A stretch of 64,000 bases of DNA, taken from Arthrobacter sp. Y81. Its GTDB lineage: Bacteria > Actinomycetota > Actinomycetes > Actinomycetales > Micrococcaceae. Under the pieces are notes generated by a model. That model did no database searches. It was not told the DNA's origin and was given only the letters and a program-made list of their open reading frames with translations. How positions within the stretch are numbered: position 1 is the stretch's first letter; every line of letters starts with the position of its first letter. Below are positions 40,587 through 49,060 of the stretch, one piece after another. The stretch spans positions 1 through 64,000 of the forward strand of contig NZ_PJIL01000013.1 in assembly GCF_002929335.1 (NCBI RefSeq), given 5' to 3'. The translations under genes were made by a program, and so were the position numbers.

Positions 40587-41618
40587 TTAGCGGCCGCCCT
40601 CGATCTTCCGGGTGCGCTGCTCCTGTGCCATCGGACCGTACGGGTACACGCCCAGCTGCGGCTGGCTGACCTCGGTCAGGCGCCGGGTTTCGTCCTCCGA
40701 CAGCTGCAGGTCCGCCGCGGCAAGGTTGTCCGCCAACTGCTCCGTGGTGCGGGCCCCGAGGATCACGGACGTCACCGCCGGGCGGCCCGCCAGCCAGGCC
40801 AGGGCAACCTGCGAGGCACTCACGCCGTGGTCCGCCGCGATCTTCTCCACGGTTCCGATAACCTCCCAGGTCCGCGGATTGTCATTGCGGGCCTGCCAGG
40901 CTTCCATGCCGCGTTTCGGATTCTCGCCGAGCCGGGTGGCACCGGCCGGTGCCTCGTCACGCTTGTACTTGCCGGAGAGCCAGCCGCCGCCAAGGGGCGA
41001 CCACGGCAGCAGGCCGATGCCGGCGTCCAGGGAGGCGGGAACAATCTCCGATTCAATTTCGCGGACCAGCAGGCTGTATTGCGGCTGCAGGGTGACCGGT
41101 GCGCTCCAGCCGTTGGCCCTGGCGAGGTGCACCGCCTTGGTCAGCTGCCAGCCCAGGAAGTTCGAGAAGCCGTAGTAGGCAATCTTGCCGCTGCTGACGG
41201 AGTCGTGCAGGAAGCGCAGCGTCTCCTCCAGCGGCGTGATGGGATCCCACGCGTGCATCTGGTACAGGTCGATCTGTTCGACGCCGAGGCGTCGCAGCGA
41301 ATCGTCGAGGGCACGCGTCAGGTGCCGGCGCGAGGTTCCGAGATCGTTTGGAGCCTTGCCCATGGGGAAGCGGCCCTTGGTGGCCACAACAGCGTGGTCC
41401 CGGACGTCGGGACGGGCCGCCAGCCAGCGGCCGATGATCTGCTCCGAGACCCCCTGGCTGTAGACGTCCGCGGTATCGATGAAGTTGCCGCCGGCTGCAA
41501 AGTAGTCATCAAGGATGGCGAACGAGGTGTCCTCGGTGGCTTCAGCACCGAATGTCATGGTGCCCAGCGCGTAGTTGGAAACGACGGCGCCGCTGTTGCC
41601 TAGTGTGCGGTATTCCAT
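40587..41618 (-). CDS. Aldo/keto reductase
   Basis: A 343-residue aldo/keto reductase, different from the one at 2215. Tetrad: Asp and Tyr in NFIDTADVYSQG, Lys in AVVATKGRF, His in DLYQMHAWD; the NADPH end has TSVILGARTTEQLADNL. It begins MEYRTLGNSGAVVSNYALG with GAGGAGC five bases upstream. It follows the epimerase gene by eight bases on the same strand, so the two form an operon facing the sugar transporter; a role in sugar-derived carbonyl metabolism is plausible but not shown. An open frame extends upstream to 41921 but overlaps the epimerase gene. Confidence 0.92.
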   Translation of the reverse strand: MEYRTLGNSGAVVSNYALGTMTFGAEATEDTSFAILDDYFAAGGNFIDTADVYSQGVSEQIIGRWLAARPDVRDHAVVATKGRFPMGKAPNDLGTSRRHLTRALDDSLRRLGVEQIDLYQMHAWDPITPLEETLRFLHDSVSSGKIAYYGFSNFLGWQLTKAVHLARANGWSAPVTLQPQYSLLVREIESEIVPASLDAGIGLLPWSPLGGGWLSGKYKRDEAPAGATRLGENPKRGMEAWQARNDNPRTWEVIGTVEKIAADHGVSASQVALAWLAGRPAVTSVILGARTTEQLADNLAAADLQLSEDETRRLTEVSQPQLGVYPYGPMAQEQRTRKIEGGR

Positions 41619-41626
41619 AGTGCTCC

Positions 41627-42499
41627 TCAGTCCTCGGTGGGGGTGGTGCGGTTCGGGTGGTAGCTGCGCCAGCTGTGCTCGGGGGCGTAGCCCAGGAGAC
41701 GCTTGGCCTTGTCGATGGACAGCATGGTCTCGTGTTCGCCGAGTTCCCTGGTTACCTTGACGCCGGGAAAGACTTCCGCGGCCAGGCTGGCACTGGACCT
41801 GCTCATGACCGTGTCCTCGTTGGCAATGATGAACGCCTCGAACCCGGGTTTGCCGTTCTCCAGCGCCCGGGCCACGGCCTGGGCGCCGTCGCGGCCGTCG
41901 ATGTAGCCCCACAGGTTCCACTTCCGCAGCGTGGCGTCGGAGTCAAAGGCCGGAAAGTCTTCGTAGTCCTCAGGGTCCATGACATTGGAGAACCGCAGTC
42001 CCACAATGCTCAGTTCCGGGTCCCAGCGGGTCAGCTGGATGGCCATCTGCTCCTCCAGGTGCTTGACCAGCGAGTACGTGCTCTCCGGCCGGGCCGGATA
42101 TTCCTCATCCACCGGGATGTAGGGCGGCTCGACGTCGAACGGCAGTCCCAGCACCGTCTCGCTGGAGGCGTAGACAATCCGTTTGATCCCGGCCCGGCGC
42201 GCGGCCTGGAAGACGTTGTAGGTGGCCAGCATATTGTTCTCGAAGGTGGCTGCGTCCGGCGCCAGGCCGGGCGCCGGAATGGCACCCAGGTGCACCACCG
42301 CGTCGAAGCCCTGGTGGCGGTCATCGAGGCCAAGGAGGACGTCCAGCACCTGGCCGTAGTCGCGCAGGTCCACTTGGGTGAAGCCTCGGCCCCTCGCGCC
42401 CGAGCGGTCCAGGTTCAGGACGTTGTGCCCGTCCGCGGCGAGCCTGCGGACCACGCTTCTGCCCAGCTTCCCGCTTCCTCCGGTAACAGCAACTCTCAT
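41627..42499 (-). CDS. NAD-dependent epimerase/dehydratase family protein
   Basis: A 290-residue extended short-chain dehydrogenase. The nucleotide loop is VAVTGGSGKLGRSVVRRL at the N-terminus, DAVVHLGAIPAPGLAPD follows, and the active site is visible as VYASSETVLG and the YSLVK Tyr-Lys pair. The C-terminal part (LGYAPEHSWRSYHPN) resembles the UDP-glucose epimerase/uronate dehydrogenase-like group. The substrate is a sugar or nucleotide sugar by family. Start MRVAVTGG has GAGGAG seven bases upstream, preferred over an upstream in-frame ATG. Confidence 0.9.
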   Translation of the reverse strand: MRVAVTGGSGKLGRSVVRRLAADGHNVLNLDRSGARGRGFTQVDLRDYGQVLDVLLGLDDRHQGFDAVVHLGAIPAPGLAPDAATFENNMLATYNVFQAARRAGIKRIVYASSETVLGLPFDVEPPYIPVDEEYPARPESTYSLVKHLEEQMAIQLTRWDPELSIVGLRFSNVMDPEDYEDFPAFDSDATLRKWNLWGYIDGRDGAQAVARALENGKPGFEAFIIANEDTVMSRSSASLAAEVFPGVKVTRELGEHETMLSIDKAKRLLGYAPEHSWRSYHPNRTTPTED

Positions 42500-42685
42500 C
42501 AGGAACTCCTCTGGGTTGTTGGCGGCAGCAGTGCACCTGTGGTCTTCCGGCACCGCCGTCGTCATTCCACCCTAGGGGCGCTGCGGCACGCGCGCAGCCC
42601 TTTTGGCTGGCCCTCTGAGTCCTAGGAAGAAGCGGGCCCTGCCCGTCGGAGCACCCGGCTCGGACGGAGCAGGCGTATGGGGTCC

Positions 42686-43003
42686 TTAGATATGCTGTGA
42701 CTGGCCTGGCAGGCCGAGGCTCGGGCGTCCGAACGGAAGCCTGCTCGGACCAATGCCCAGGGAGGCGTAGTAGCCACCGGCCACCATCACCGCGAAGCCG
42801 GAGACGCCTAAATACAGCAGCTGCAGGACGGCACCTGCGATCACCATGAGGAATCCGAAGACCACGCACAACGCCCCGAGCACTACCCGGCGCATCAGTA
42901 AACGGCGCCGGCCTTCCATACGCGCGGCGAATCGCGGATCATCCTCGAGAAGCGACTGTTCGATCTGCCTGAGGATGTCCCTTTCATGTTCAGAAAGCGG
43001 CAT
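42686..43003 (-). CDS. DUF3040 membrane protein
   Basis: A 105-residue protein of the actinobacterial DUF3040 family. It starts MPLSEHERDILRQIEQSLLEDDPRFA, the family's hallmark, then has a basic stretch (MEGRRRLLMRRV) and two membrane helices (VVLGALCVVFGFLMVIAGAV and YLGVSGFAVMVAGGYYA). Function is unknown. GGAGG lies seven bases before the ATG. Divergent from the next gene across 203 bases that hold two DosR-like sequences. Confidence 0.9.
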   Translation of the reverse strand: MPLSEHERDILRQIEQSLLEDDPRFAARMEGRRRLLMRRVVLGALCVVFGFLMVIAGAVLQLLYLGVSGFAVMVAGGYYASLGIGPSRLPFGRPSLGLPGQSQHI

Positions 43004-43108
43004 CGTTACCTCCGAACTGGATTGATATTAAGGATGGTCCAGTCTGGCGTTATGTCAATAGAGCCAAAAGACATGGACGAAAGCCGGTGGCTTCAGGGCT
43101 ACCGTGTG

Positions 43109-43153
43109 TTCAGTGACTTTGTGCCCTAATCCCGGTTGGTGTCCAAGCCCTAA
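43109..43153. promoter_or_regulatory. Two tandem DosR-box-like sequences
   Basis: Read on the minus strand, 43109-43129 is ttagggcacaaagtcactgaa and fits much of the DosR consensus TTSGGGACTWWAGTCCCSAA. A second related sequence, ttagggcttggacaccaa, lies at 43136-43153. Start-to-start spacing is 27 bases. They lie 55-100 bases upstream of the 43207 start codon, and also upstream of the DUF3040 gene. Match by eye only. Confidence 0.45.
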
Positions 43154-43206
43154 CCTGAATTCATGAGCGCGGTGAGCACCGCGCGACACGTCCCGGGGGC
43201 ATCGTC

Positions 43207-43914
43207 ATGAAAGCAGCAACGGCGAGCATCATTGCAGGCGCAGTCCTGCTGCTGGCGGGCGCCCTGCTGCTGCTGGACTCGCTGGGAGTGCTCGACTCCG
43301 GAGCGCTGGTGTGGCCGTTTGCCTTTGGCACGGCCGGCGCCGCCTTCCTGGCGGTATTTTCCAGGAGCCGCGCCAACTGGTGGGCGGCCATTCCGGGGTT
43401 TGTCCTCTTGGGGCTGGCCGCAGTCATCGCCACCACCGGGCTGTGGCCCGGACAAGTGGGCGACTGGCCGGGCTCGTTGTTCTTCCTCTTTATCGCCGCC
43501 GGCTTCGCGGCTGTGTACTTCCGTGAGCAGGCCAACTGGTGGGCGCTGATTCCCTGCGGCGTGATGCTCACGCTGGCCCTGGTGGTGGCCTTGCCGGACG
43601 GGCTGGACGGAACATCCGTGGCGGCTGTGCTGTTCCTGGGCCTCGCCGCCACCTTTGGCGCTCTGGCCTTCATTCCGGAGCGGATGAAATGGCCCTTGAT
43701 CCCGGCTGCGGTGCTTGCCGCCCTGGGGCTGTCGTTCGCCGTTCAGTCCACGGTGAACTTCGGCGCCATGGAGTACATCACGGCCCTGGTCCCGCTGGTG
43801 GCTGGCGTGTACTTGTTGTATTACGCCTTCCACAGCCGCCGGCAACCGGCACACGGGCAGGTCGGTTACCGCTCCGATGAACCAGGACCGGGTGATGCTC
43901 ACCGTGGCCACTGA
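43207..43914 (+). CDS. Multi-pass membrane protein of unknown function
   Basis: A 235-residue protein with about seven hydrophobic helices (for example ASIIAGAVLLLAGALLLLDS and AAIPGFVLLGLAAVIATTGL). Two segments repeat a pattern: SRSRANWWAAIPGFVLLGLA and FREQANWWALIPCGVMLTLA, so the protein is an internal duplication of a two- or three-helix unit with an ANWWA(L/A)IP motif. The C-terminus is a short polar tail. No catalytic motif. The 3' end overlaps the response regulator start by 38 bases, so the two are translationally linked. Confidence 0.8.
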   Translation: MKAATASIIAGAVLLLAGALLLLDSLGVLDSGALVWPFAFGTAGAAFLAVFSRSRANWWAAIPGFVLLGLAAVIATTGLWPGQVGDWPGSLFFLFIAAGFAAVYFREQANWWALIPCGVMLTLALVVALPDGLDGTSVAAVLFLGLAATFGALAFIPERMKWPLIPAAVLAALGLSFAVQSTVNFGAMEYITALVPLVAGVYLLYYAFHSRRQPAHGQVGYRSDEPGPGDAHRGH

Positions 43915-44527
43915 CCCAGCACACGGGGACAACGTTGTTGGGGGGACGCGGGTATACATCCTCGACAGCCATGCCCTCGTCCGGCTGGGGCTCCGGGAGC
44001 TGCTGGAAGAGGCGCACTTCGTGGTGGTGGGCGAGAGCGGTTCGGCCGCCGAGGCGAGCCAAAGGATCCCCGGGCTGAACCCGGATCTGGTGGTGATCGG
44101 GGCGCATCTGCCGGAGGGTACCGGCATCGAGGTGTGCCGGGAGATCCTCTCCGACAACGCGTCGCTCCGGTGCCTGCTGCTCAGCAGCTACGACGACGAC
44201 CATGCCCTGGGCAGTGCGGTATTGGCCGGCGCGGCCGGCTACGTGCTCCGGCAGCTGCCCGGAACCGCCCTCATCGAGGGCATCCGCAGGGTCGCCACCG
44301 GCGAATCGTTGCTGGCGCCAGGGGCGAAACGCAGGGTAATGGAGGGCCTGTACAAGGCCCAGGCGGATCGCAGCGGCCTGAGTTCGCACGAGCTGGAGGT
44401 CCTTGCCCTGATGGGGCAGGGCCTGACCAACCGCGAGATCAGCGAGGAAACCAGGTTTGCCCGGGCGGCAGTGAAGATGCAGGTGGCAGGAATCCTCGTG
44501 AAACTGGGCTTCGAGCTGCCCAGCTAG
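43877..44527 (+). CDS. LuxR/DevR-type response regulator lacking the phospho-acceptor Asp
   Basis: A 216-residue NarL/FixJ-family regulator. The receiver domain starts at RVYILDSHALVRLGLRELL; the position of the phosphorylated Asp (DevR: VLDVRLPDGNG) reads VIGAHLPEGTG, so residue 75 is Gly. The conserved Lys is Arg (GYVLRQLPG) and the paired acidic residue is Ser31. The C-terminal LuxR helix-turn-helix (LSSHELEVLALMGQGLTNREISEETRFARAAVKMQVAGILVKLG, split by turns) is intact, though RFARAAVKMQV differs from the usual LSEKTVKNHV. It therefore should bind DNA without classical phosphorylation. The start overlaps the membrane protein gene; a downstream start at MLTVATD is possible. It converges with the DevS-like kinase gene. 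Confidence 0.87.
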   Translation: MNQDRVMLTVATDPAHGDNVVGGTRVYILDSHALVRLGLRELLEEAHFVVVGESGSAAEASQRIPGLNPDLVVIGAHLPEGTGIEVCREILSDNASLRCLLLSSYDDDHALGSAVLAGAAGYVLRQLPGTALIEGIRRVATGESLLAPGAKRRVMEGLYKAQADRSGLSSHELEVLALMGQGLTNREISEETRFARAAVKMQVAGILVKLGFELPS

Positions 44528-44584
44528 GTTTCAATCGCCGCCCGCACCGGCCCCCGCTTGCCTACCCCGGTCACCTTGCCCGGG

Positions 44585-46255
44585 TCACCTGGACGGGGCG
44601 GACCAGGTCAGGCGGGTGCCGCGCCCCGGGCTGCTCTTGATGGAGCATTCACCGCCCAAAGCCACGGCACGGTGCTTCATGTTGGCGATTCCGCTGATAC
44701 GCAGGGGGTTTTCGAACCCGCAGCCGTTGTCCGCAATCCTGAGCTCCACGCCGTCTGTCCCGGCAGTCAGGCTGATGTCGATTTCGTCGGCACCCGAGTG
44801 CCTTACCGCGTTGCTCAGGCCCTCGGACAGCACCGGCAGCAGTTGTTCGACGACGGCGTCGGGTACCGCTTCGTCCACCGGTCCCGTCAGCTGGACCTTG
44901 GGTGAAAATTCAGAGTTCCGAATCCCCTCGTGGATGGTCCGCATGATGAGGCCGGTGAGCGGCTCCTTCTGGCCATGGCCGGTCCGCATCGAGTAGATGG
45001 TGTCCCTGAGTTCGTGGATGGTGCTGTCCAGCTCCGCAGTCACCGCCGAGATGCGGTCCTGGGCCACGGGGTCCGGGATGTACCGCCGTAGGCTCTGCAT
45101 GCTCAGCCCCGCCCCGAACAGCCGCTGGATCACGAGGTCGTGCAGGTCCCGGGCGATCCTGTCCCGGTCGGTGGACAAGAGCTGCTCTTCCCTGCGCTCC
45201 CTCGCCCGGACCAGCCCCAGGGCCAGCCCCACCCGGGAACCGAAGACGGCACTGGACTGGATGTCGGCTTGGAGGTACAGCGCCGCTCCTGCGGGCCGGG
45301 CGAGGATCAGCAGGCCGCATTCGCTACTCTTGCGCCCCAGGGCCGCCACCAGCAGCGGACCCAGTTTCGCGTCCGTGCCGGATCCGAACACGTCGCTGGG
45401 ATCCCGGACCAGCGCCGACATGCCGGTGTCAAGGACCTCGGCGACGATCTTCGAAGCCGGCAGCTCCTGGCCGGCGGGGAGGGACTGTACGCCCACCATG
45501 GTCCGGCACCGCTGGGTGCCGTCGGCATCGGGATAGGCAACCACGGCGAGGATCGAGTCCGAAACGGTCAGTGCCCGCTCTGCCACGAGGTCCAGGTTGT
45601 CCGTTTCGCCGGGGAACAGCGCGGAACTCAGCTGGTCGCTGACCTCGAGCCCGGCTTCAAGCCACCGTTGGCGCCGCCGCGTGTCCTCGTACAGCCGCGC
45701 ATTCTCGATGGCGACTCCCGCGGCCGATGCCAGCGCCGAGGCCAGTTCCTGGTCCTCCTCGGTGAACGGCCCGCCGTCGAGCTTCTCTGTGAGGTAAAGG
45801 TTCCCGAATACCGCGCCCCGAACACGGACCGGCACGCCGAGGAAGGTCTTCATATCCGGATGGTTCGGAGGGAACCCGCTGGCCATCCGGTGGGCTCCCA
45901 GGTCGTCCAGCCGCAGGGCTTCGGGCTGGTTGATCAGGTGCCCGAGTACGCCGCGGCCCGTGGGGAGCTCGCCGATCAGCCGGATGCCGTCGTCGTCGAT
46001 TCCTACCGTGATGAAGTGTCCCAGTTGGTGGCCGTCGTCGAGCACGCCGAGCGCGCCATAGCGCGCTCCCACCAGTTCGCAGGCGGACTGCACCACACGG
46101 TCAAGGACGGCTTCGAGGCTGAGGTCCTCTGTGAGCGAGACTACGGCGCCAAGCAGGCCCTGCATCTGGTCCTGGGCGCGCACAAGTTCGTCCGCCCGGG
46201 CGACGAAGTCGCGCAACAGATCCTCGGTGCGCCTGCGGATGGGTTCACGCCACAT
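44585..46255 (-). CDS. DevS/DosS-like GAF-GAF histidine kinase
   Basis: A 556-residue cytosolic kinase with two GAF domains (about 45-190 and 205-350), a HisKA_3 dimerisation segment and an HATPase domain. The first GAF contains ASGFPPNHPDMKTFLGVPVR and FGNLYLTEKLDG, closely matching Mycobacterium tuberculosis DevS, with His132 at the place of its haem ligand His149. The phosphorylated His is His372 in DRDRIARDLHDLVIQRLF. The ATP site has EGLSNAVRHSGADEI and IADNGCGF. In DevS/DosT haem binds O2, NO and CO and hypoxia switches the kinase on. The facing response regulator lacks the Asp, so another DevR is probably the partner. Confidence 0.9.
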   Translation of the reverse strand: MWREPIRRRTEDLLRDFVARADELVRAQDQMQGLLGAVVSLTEDLSLEAVLDRVVQSACELVGARYGALGVLDDGHQLGHFITVGIDDDGIRLIGELPTGRGVLGHLINQPEALRLDDLGAHRMASGFPPNHPDMKTFLGVPVRVRGAVFGNLYLTEKLDGGPFTEEDQELASALASAAGVAIENARLYEDTRRRQRWLEAGLEVSDQLSSALFPGETDNLDLVAERALTVSDSILAVVAYPDADGTQRCRTMVGVQSLPAGQELPASKIVAEVLDTGMSALVRDPSDVFGSGTDAKLGPLLVAALGRKSSECGLLILARPAGAALYLQADIQSSAVFGSRVGLALGLVRARERREEQLLSTDRDRIARDLHDLVIQRLFGAGLSMQSLRRYIPDPVAQDRISAVTAELDSTIHELRDTIYSMRTGHGQKEPLTGLIMRTIHEGIRNSEFSPKVQLTGPVDEAVPDAVVEQLLPVLSEGLSNAVRHSGADEIDISLTAGTDGVELRIADNGCGFENPLRISGIANMKHRAVALGGECSIKSSPGRGTRLTWSAPSR

Positions 46256-46430
46256 GGCGCCATCGAACGCAGGTTGATGTGTACGGTTTGAAAACCGGAA
46301 GGTCCGGGCTCATGCGACTCCCCAAGGCAGCGAGACTCACACGGCGGACTGCTTCACCGAGTTCTTAGATCAACCCCAGACTGATGACAACACCCTACCA
46401 AGACGGAGAGGGCCTCTCAAGGAAAAACCG

Positions 46431-46450
46431 ACCGGGACTAAAGGCACTGG
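46431..46450 (+). promoter_or_regulatory. DosR-box-like sequence between kinase and glycosyltransferase
   Basis: accgggactaaaggcactgg matches the left half and centre of the DosR consensus (GGGACTAAAG) but not the right end. It is about 75 bases before the glycosyltransferase ATG and 176 bases before the kinase start, within the 46256-46524 divergent gap, where no gene is seen. Confidence 0.4.
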
Positions 46451-46524
46451 GAAGCCGTAAGCGCCGGTGGGAATCTAAATTAGCGGCAAATCGCGGCTCC
46501 CCGGATGTGAGGAGGTGATCAGGC

Positions 46525-47568
46525 ATGCGCATCGGACTGATCGCCCCGCCCTGGTTGCCGGTGCCTCCCCCGCGTTATGGCGGCACCGAAGTGGTGGTGG
46601 ACGGGCTGGCCCGCGGGTTGGTTGCCGCCGGTCACGAGGTACTGCTCGCCGCCCCGGCGGGAAGCACCTGCCCCGTTCCCCTCGTGCCGGACATGCCGAA
46701 GCCGAGCATCGGCACATCTGCCACATGGTTCGCCGGTGCGGAGCTGTACCATGTGGGCCGCGCCTATGCCGCCATGACGGATATGGATCTGGTGCACGAC
46801 CACACCGTGGCGGGACCGTTTTTCCGCTACCGCCCGGCAGCCCTGCCCGTGGTCACCACCAGCCACGGGCCGTTCAGCTCGCACCTTGGGGATCTCTACC
46901 GGCTAATGGGGCCCGATGTGTCCATGGTGGCGATCTCGCATCGGCAGGCCGCCGATGCCAAAGGCATCAGCGTCGCCCGCGTGATCCACCACGGCATCGA
47001 CGTGGACGCCGTTCCGGTGGGTGACGGAAGCGGCGGCTACGCGGCGTTCCTCGGCCGAATGAGTCCGGACAAGGGCCCCAGGGAAGCCATCCTCGCCGCC
47101 CGGGAGGCGGGATTCAGGCTGCTGATGTCCGCCCGCGTCCAAGGCGAGGAGGAAGCTGACTACTTCGACAGCCAGGTTGCCCCGCTGCTGGGGCCCGACG
47201 TGGAGTTCCTTGGTGAACTGACCGCAGCGGAAAAATACCAGCTGATGGGCGGCGCAGCGGCATTCCTCAACCCGATCCAGTGGCCGGAACCCTTCGGCCT
47301 GGTGATGATCGAAGCACTGGCAACCGGCACTCCCGTGGTGGGTACGGGTTCCGGTGCGGCCCCTGAAATCGTGGACGACGGCGTCACCGGCTACCTCCGC
47401 GGCACCATCCGGGAACTGGCCGAAGCACTCGTCCTGGCGTCGGCCCTGGACCGGCGAGCTTGCCGGCAGTCGGCCGAGACGCGTTTCAGCATCGGGCGCA
47501 TGGTGGCTGACCATGTCTCGCTGTACCGCGAAGTGTTGCAGGGCAGGCTGCCGCAGCACGGCGGCTAG
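46525..47568 (+). CDS. GT4-family glycosyltransferase
   Basis: A 347-residue GT-B glycosyltransferase. The N-terminal domain starts MRIGLIAPPWLPVPPPRYGGTE (the Gly-rich donor loop), with DLVHDHTVAG and VVTTSHGPF; the C-terminal domain has AAFLGRMSPDKGPREAI, VEFLGELTAAEKYQLM and the EX7E donor site PEPFGLVMIEALATGTPVVG. Activated donor and acceptor are unknown. The ribosome site GGAGGTGATC is a ten-base perfect complement to the 16S rRNA 3' end, eight bases before the ATG, implying high translation. It lies between the kinase and the phosphoribosyltransferase-hydrolase gene. Confidence 0.92.
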   Translation: MRIGLIAPPWLPVPPPRYGGTEVVVDGLARGLVAAGHEVLLAAPAGSTCPVPLVPDMPKPSIGTSATWFAGAELYHVGRAYAAMTDMDLVHDHTVAGPFFRYRPAALPVVTTSHGPFSSHLGDLYRLMGPDVSMVAISHRQAADAKGISVARVIHHGIDVDAVPVGDGSGGYAAFLGRMSPDKGPREAILAAREAGFRLLMSARVQGEEEADYFDSQVAPLLGPDVEFLGELTAAEKYQLMGGAAAFLNPIQWPEPFGLVMIEALATGTPVVGTGSGAAPEIVDDGVTGYLRGTIRELAEALVLASALDRRACRQSAETRFSIGRMVADHVSLYREVLQGRLPQHGG

Positions 47569-47590
47569 GCTCCGGGCGCGCCCGCGCCCG

Positions 47591-48916
47591 TCATCGCGGC
47601 CCTTCAGTTCCGCCCGGCACGAGGTAGCGGACGAACCAGTCCCTGGCCAGTGCCGCAGCCTCGGACAGCGTCCCGGGCTCCTCGAACAGGTGGGTGGCTC
47701 CCGGAACCACCGACAGCTGGTTGGGACACCGCATCAGGGCCTGGGCCCAATGGTTGAGCTCCAGCACCTCGCGGTCGGCGCCGCCCACTATCAGGAGGGT
47801 GGGCGCGTGGACGGCGGCGAGCCTCTTGCCGGCGAGGTCCGGACGGCCACCGCGCGAAACCACGGCCCCCACCCGCGCTCCGGGTTCCGCCGCCGCCCAC
47901 AACGCGGCGCCGGCGCCCGTGCTTGCACCGAAGTACCCCACGCGGCTTCCGGCAGTGTCGGGCCGGCCGGCGAGCCATCCCGTTGCCCCTGCCAGCCGGC
48001 CCGCCAGCAGTTCAATGTCGAACACATTGGCACGGTTGAGTTCCTCGGCGGGGGTGAGCAGGTCAAGGAGCAGTGTCCCCAGCCCCGCCCGCTGAAGGAT
48101 CGAGGCCACAAAACGGTTGCGGGGGCTGTGCCTGCCGCTGCCGCTTCCGTGCGCGAACACCACCACGGCCGCCCCCGTCGCCGGGAGGTAGAGGTGCCCC
48201 TGGAGCTGAACTGCGCCCACCTCAATCTGTACGTCCTCATCGACGCCGATCCCGTTGGCGGCGGACTGGGCGCTGTGCAGCCGTTTGGCTGCCGCGTCGA
48301 GCAGCAGCACCACTTCGTCGTCGCCCGTGGGGGAAAAGTCGCGGTAGTGATAGCCGACGGCGGTGAAGTGGCGGGGCGTTGCGAGGCATACGATTTCGTC
48401 AGCTTCGCGGAGATCCGAGAGCGTGTCTGCCGGGGCCACCGGAACTGCGAGCAGCACCTTGGCAGCGCCCAGCTGCCGGGCAATCAGGCACGCCACGCGG
48501 GCCGTGGAACCGGTGGCGATGCCGTCGTCGACAATCACGGCGGTGCGGCCCCTCAGGTCAATGCGGGTCCGTCCCTTCCTGAACCGTTCCACCCGCGTCT
48601 CGAGCACCGCGCGCTCCCGTTCCTCAACCGCTCCGAGTTCGGCTTCCGACACCCTGACGCGCGAGATGATGTGCTTGTCCAGCACGCGTGCGCCGCCTTC
48701 ACCGATGGCTCCCATCGCCAGCTCAGGCTGGAACGGCACACCCAGCTTCCGCACCACAATGACGTCCAGGGGCGCATCCAGCGCCGCGGCGACTTCGAAG
48801 GCGACGGGAACACCGCCGCGGGGCAGTCCGAGGATCACGATGTTCTGGCCGCGAAGGTATTCGAGGCGCTGGCCAAGCCGCCGCCCCGCTTCAACCCTGT
48901 CCTCGAAAATACTCAT
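47591..48916 (-). CDS. Phosphoribosyltransferase-dienelactone hydrolase fusion (Rv0571c-like)
   Basis: A 441-residue two-domain protein. Residues 1-210 are a type I phosphoribosyltransferase with the PRPP loop AVIVDDGIATGSTAR (126-140) and GLPRGGVPVAFEVA near the start. Residues 220-441 are an alpha/beta hydrolase: oxyanion region VVVFAHGSGSGRHSPRN, nucleophile elbow GYFGASTGAGAA, acid in LLIVGGADREV and His in PGATHLFEEPG. This order and length match Mycobacterium tuberculosis Rv0571c, a member of the DosR dormancy regulon; the activity of that protein is not established. Start is uncertain: ATG 48916 (MSIFEDRVEAG) is preferred, ATG 48940 is possible, and neither has a clear ribosome site. 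It converges with the glycosyltransferase gene. Confidence 0.87.
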   Translation of the reverse strand: MSIFEDRVEAGRRLGQRLEYLRGQNIVILGLPRGGVPVAFEVAAALDAPLDVIVVRKLGVPFQPELAMGAIGEGGARVLDKHIISRVRVSEAELGAVEERERAVLETRVERFRKGRTRIDLRGRTAVIVDDGIATGSTARVACLIARQLGAAKVLLAVPVAPADTLSDLREADEIVCLATPRHFTAVGYHYRDFSPTGDDEVVLLLDAAAKRLHSAQSAANGIGVDEDVQIEVGAVQLQGHLYLPATGAAVVVFAHGSGSGRHSPRNRFVASILQRAGLGTLLLDLLTPAEELNRANVFDIELLAGRLAGATGWLAGRPDTAGSRVGYFGASTGAGAALWAAAEPGARVGAVVSRGGRPDLAGKRLAAVHAPTLLIVGGADREVLELNHWAQALMRCPNQLSVVPGATHLFEEPGTLSEAAALARDWFVRYLVPGGTEGPR

Positions 48917-49046
48917 CGCCAGCCGTTCGCAGTGTGACATTGGCCGCTGTCGGCGTCCGGGCAATCCATCGGTAGGCAGGGATGCGGGGAGGGGCTTCGG
49001 CGGCCGCCCTTCTCCCACTATCCGGCAGGCGGGAGCCGGGAGCGAA

Positions 49047-49060
49047 GGGCCTTTCGGCCC
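49047..49060. promoter_or_regulatory. DosR-box-like palindrome upstream of the fusion gene
   Basis: gggcctttcggccc keeps the GGG-N-C...G-N-CCC spacing of DosR half-sites. It is 131 bases upstream of the chosen fusion-gene start and 240 bases upstream of the GAF-ANTAR gene, in the 48917-49299 gap. It is also a simple GC palindrome, so chance is possible. Confidence 0.35.

Noticed and set aside
41619..41921. Extension of the second aldo/keto reductase frame to 41921
   Set aside because: It lies within the epimerase gene, and GAGGAG with ATG 41618 fixes the start.
45140..46291. A 383-codon plus-strand frame opposite the DevS-like kinase
   Set aside because: The kinase has all its domains on the minus strand; the plus-strand protein has no recognisable feature.
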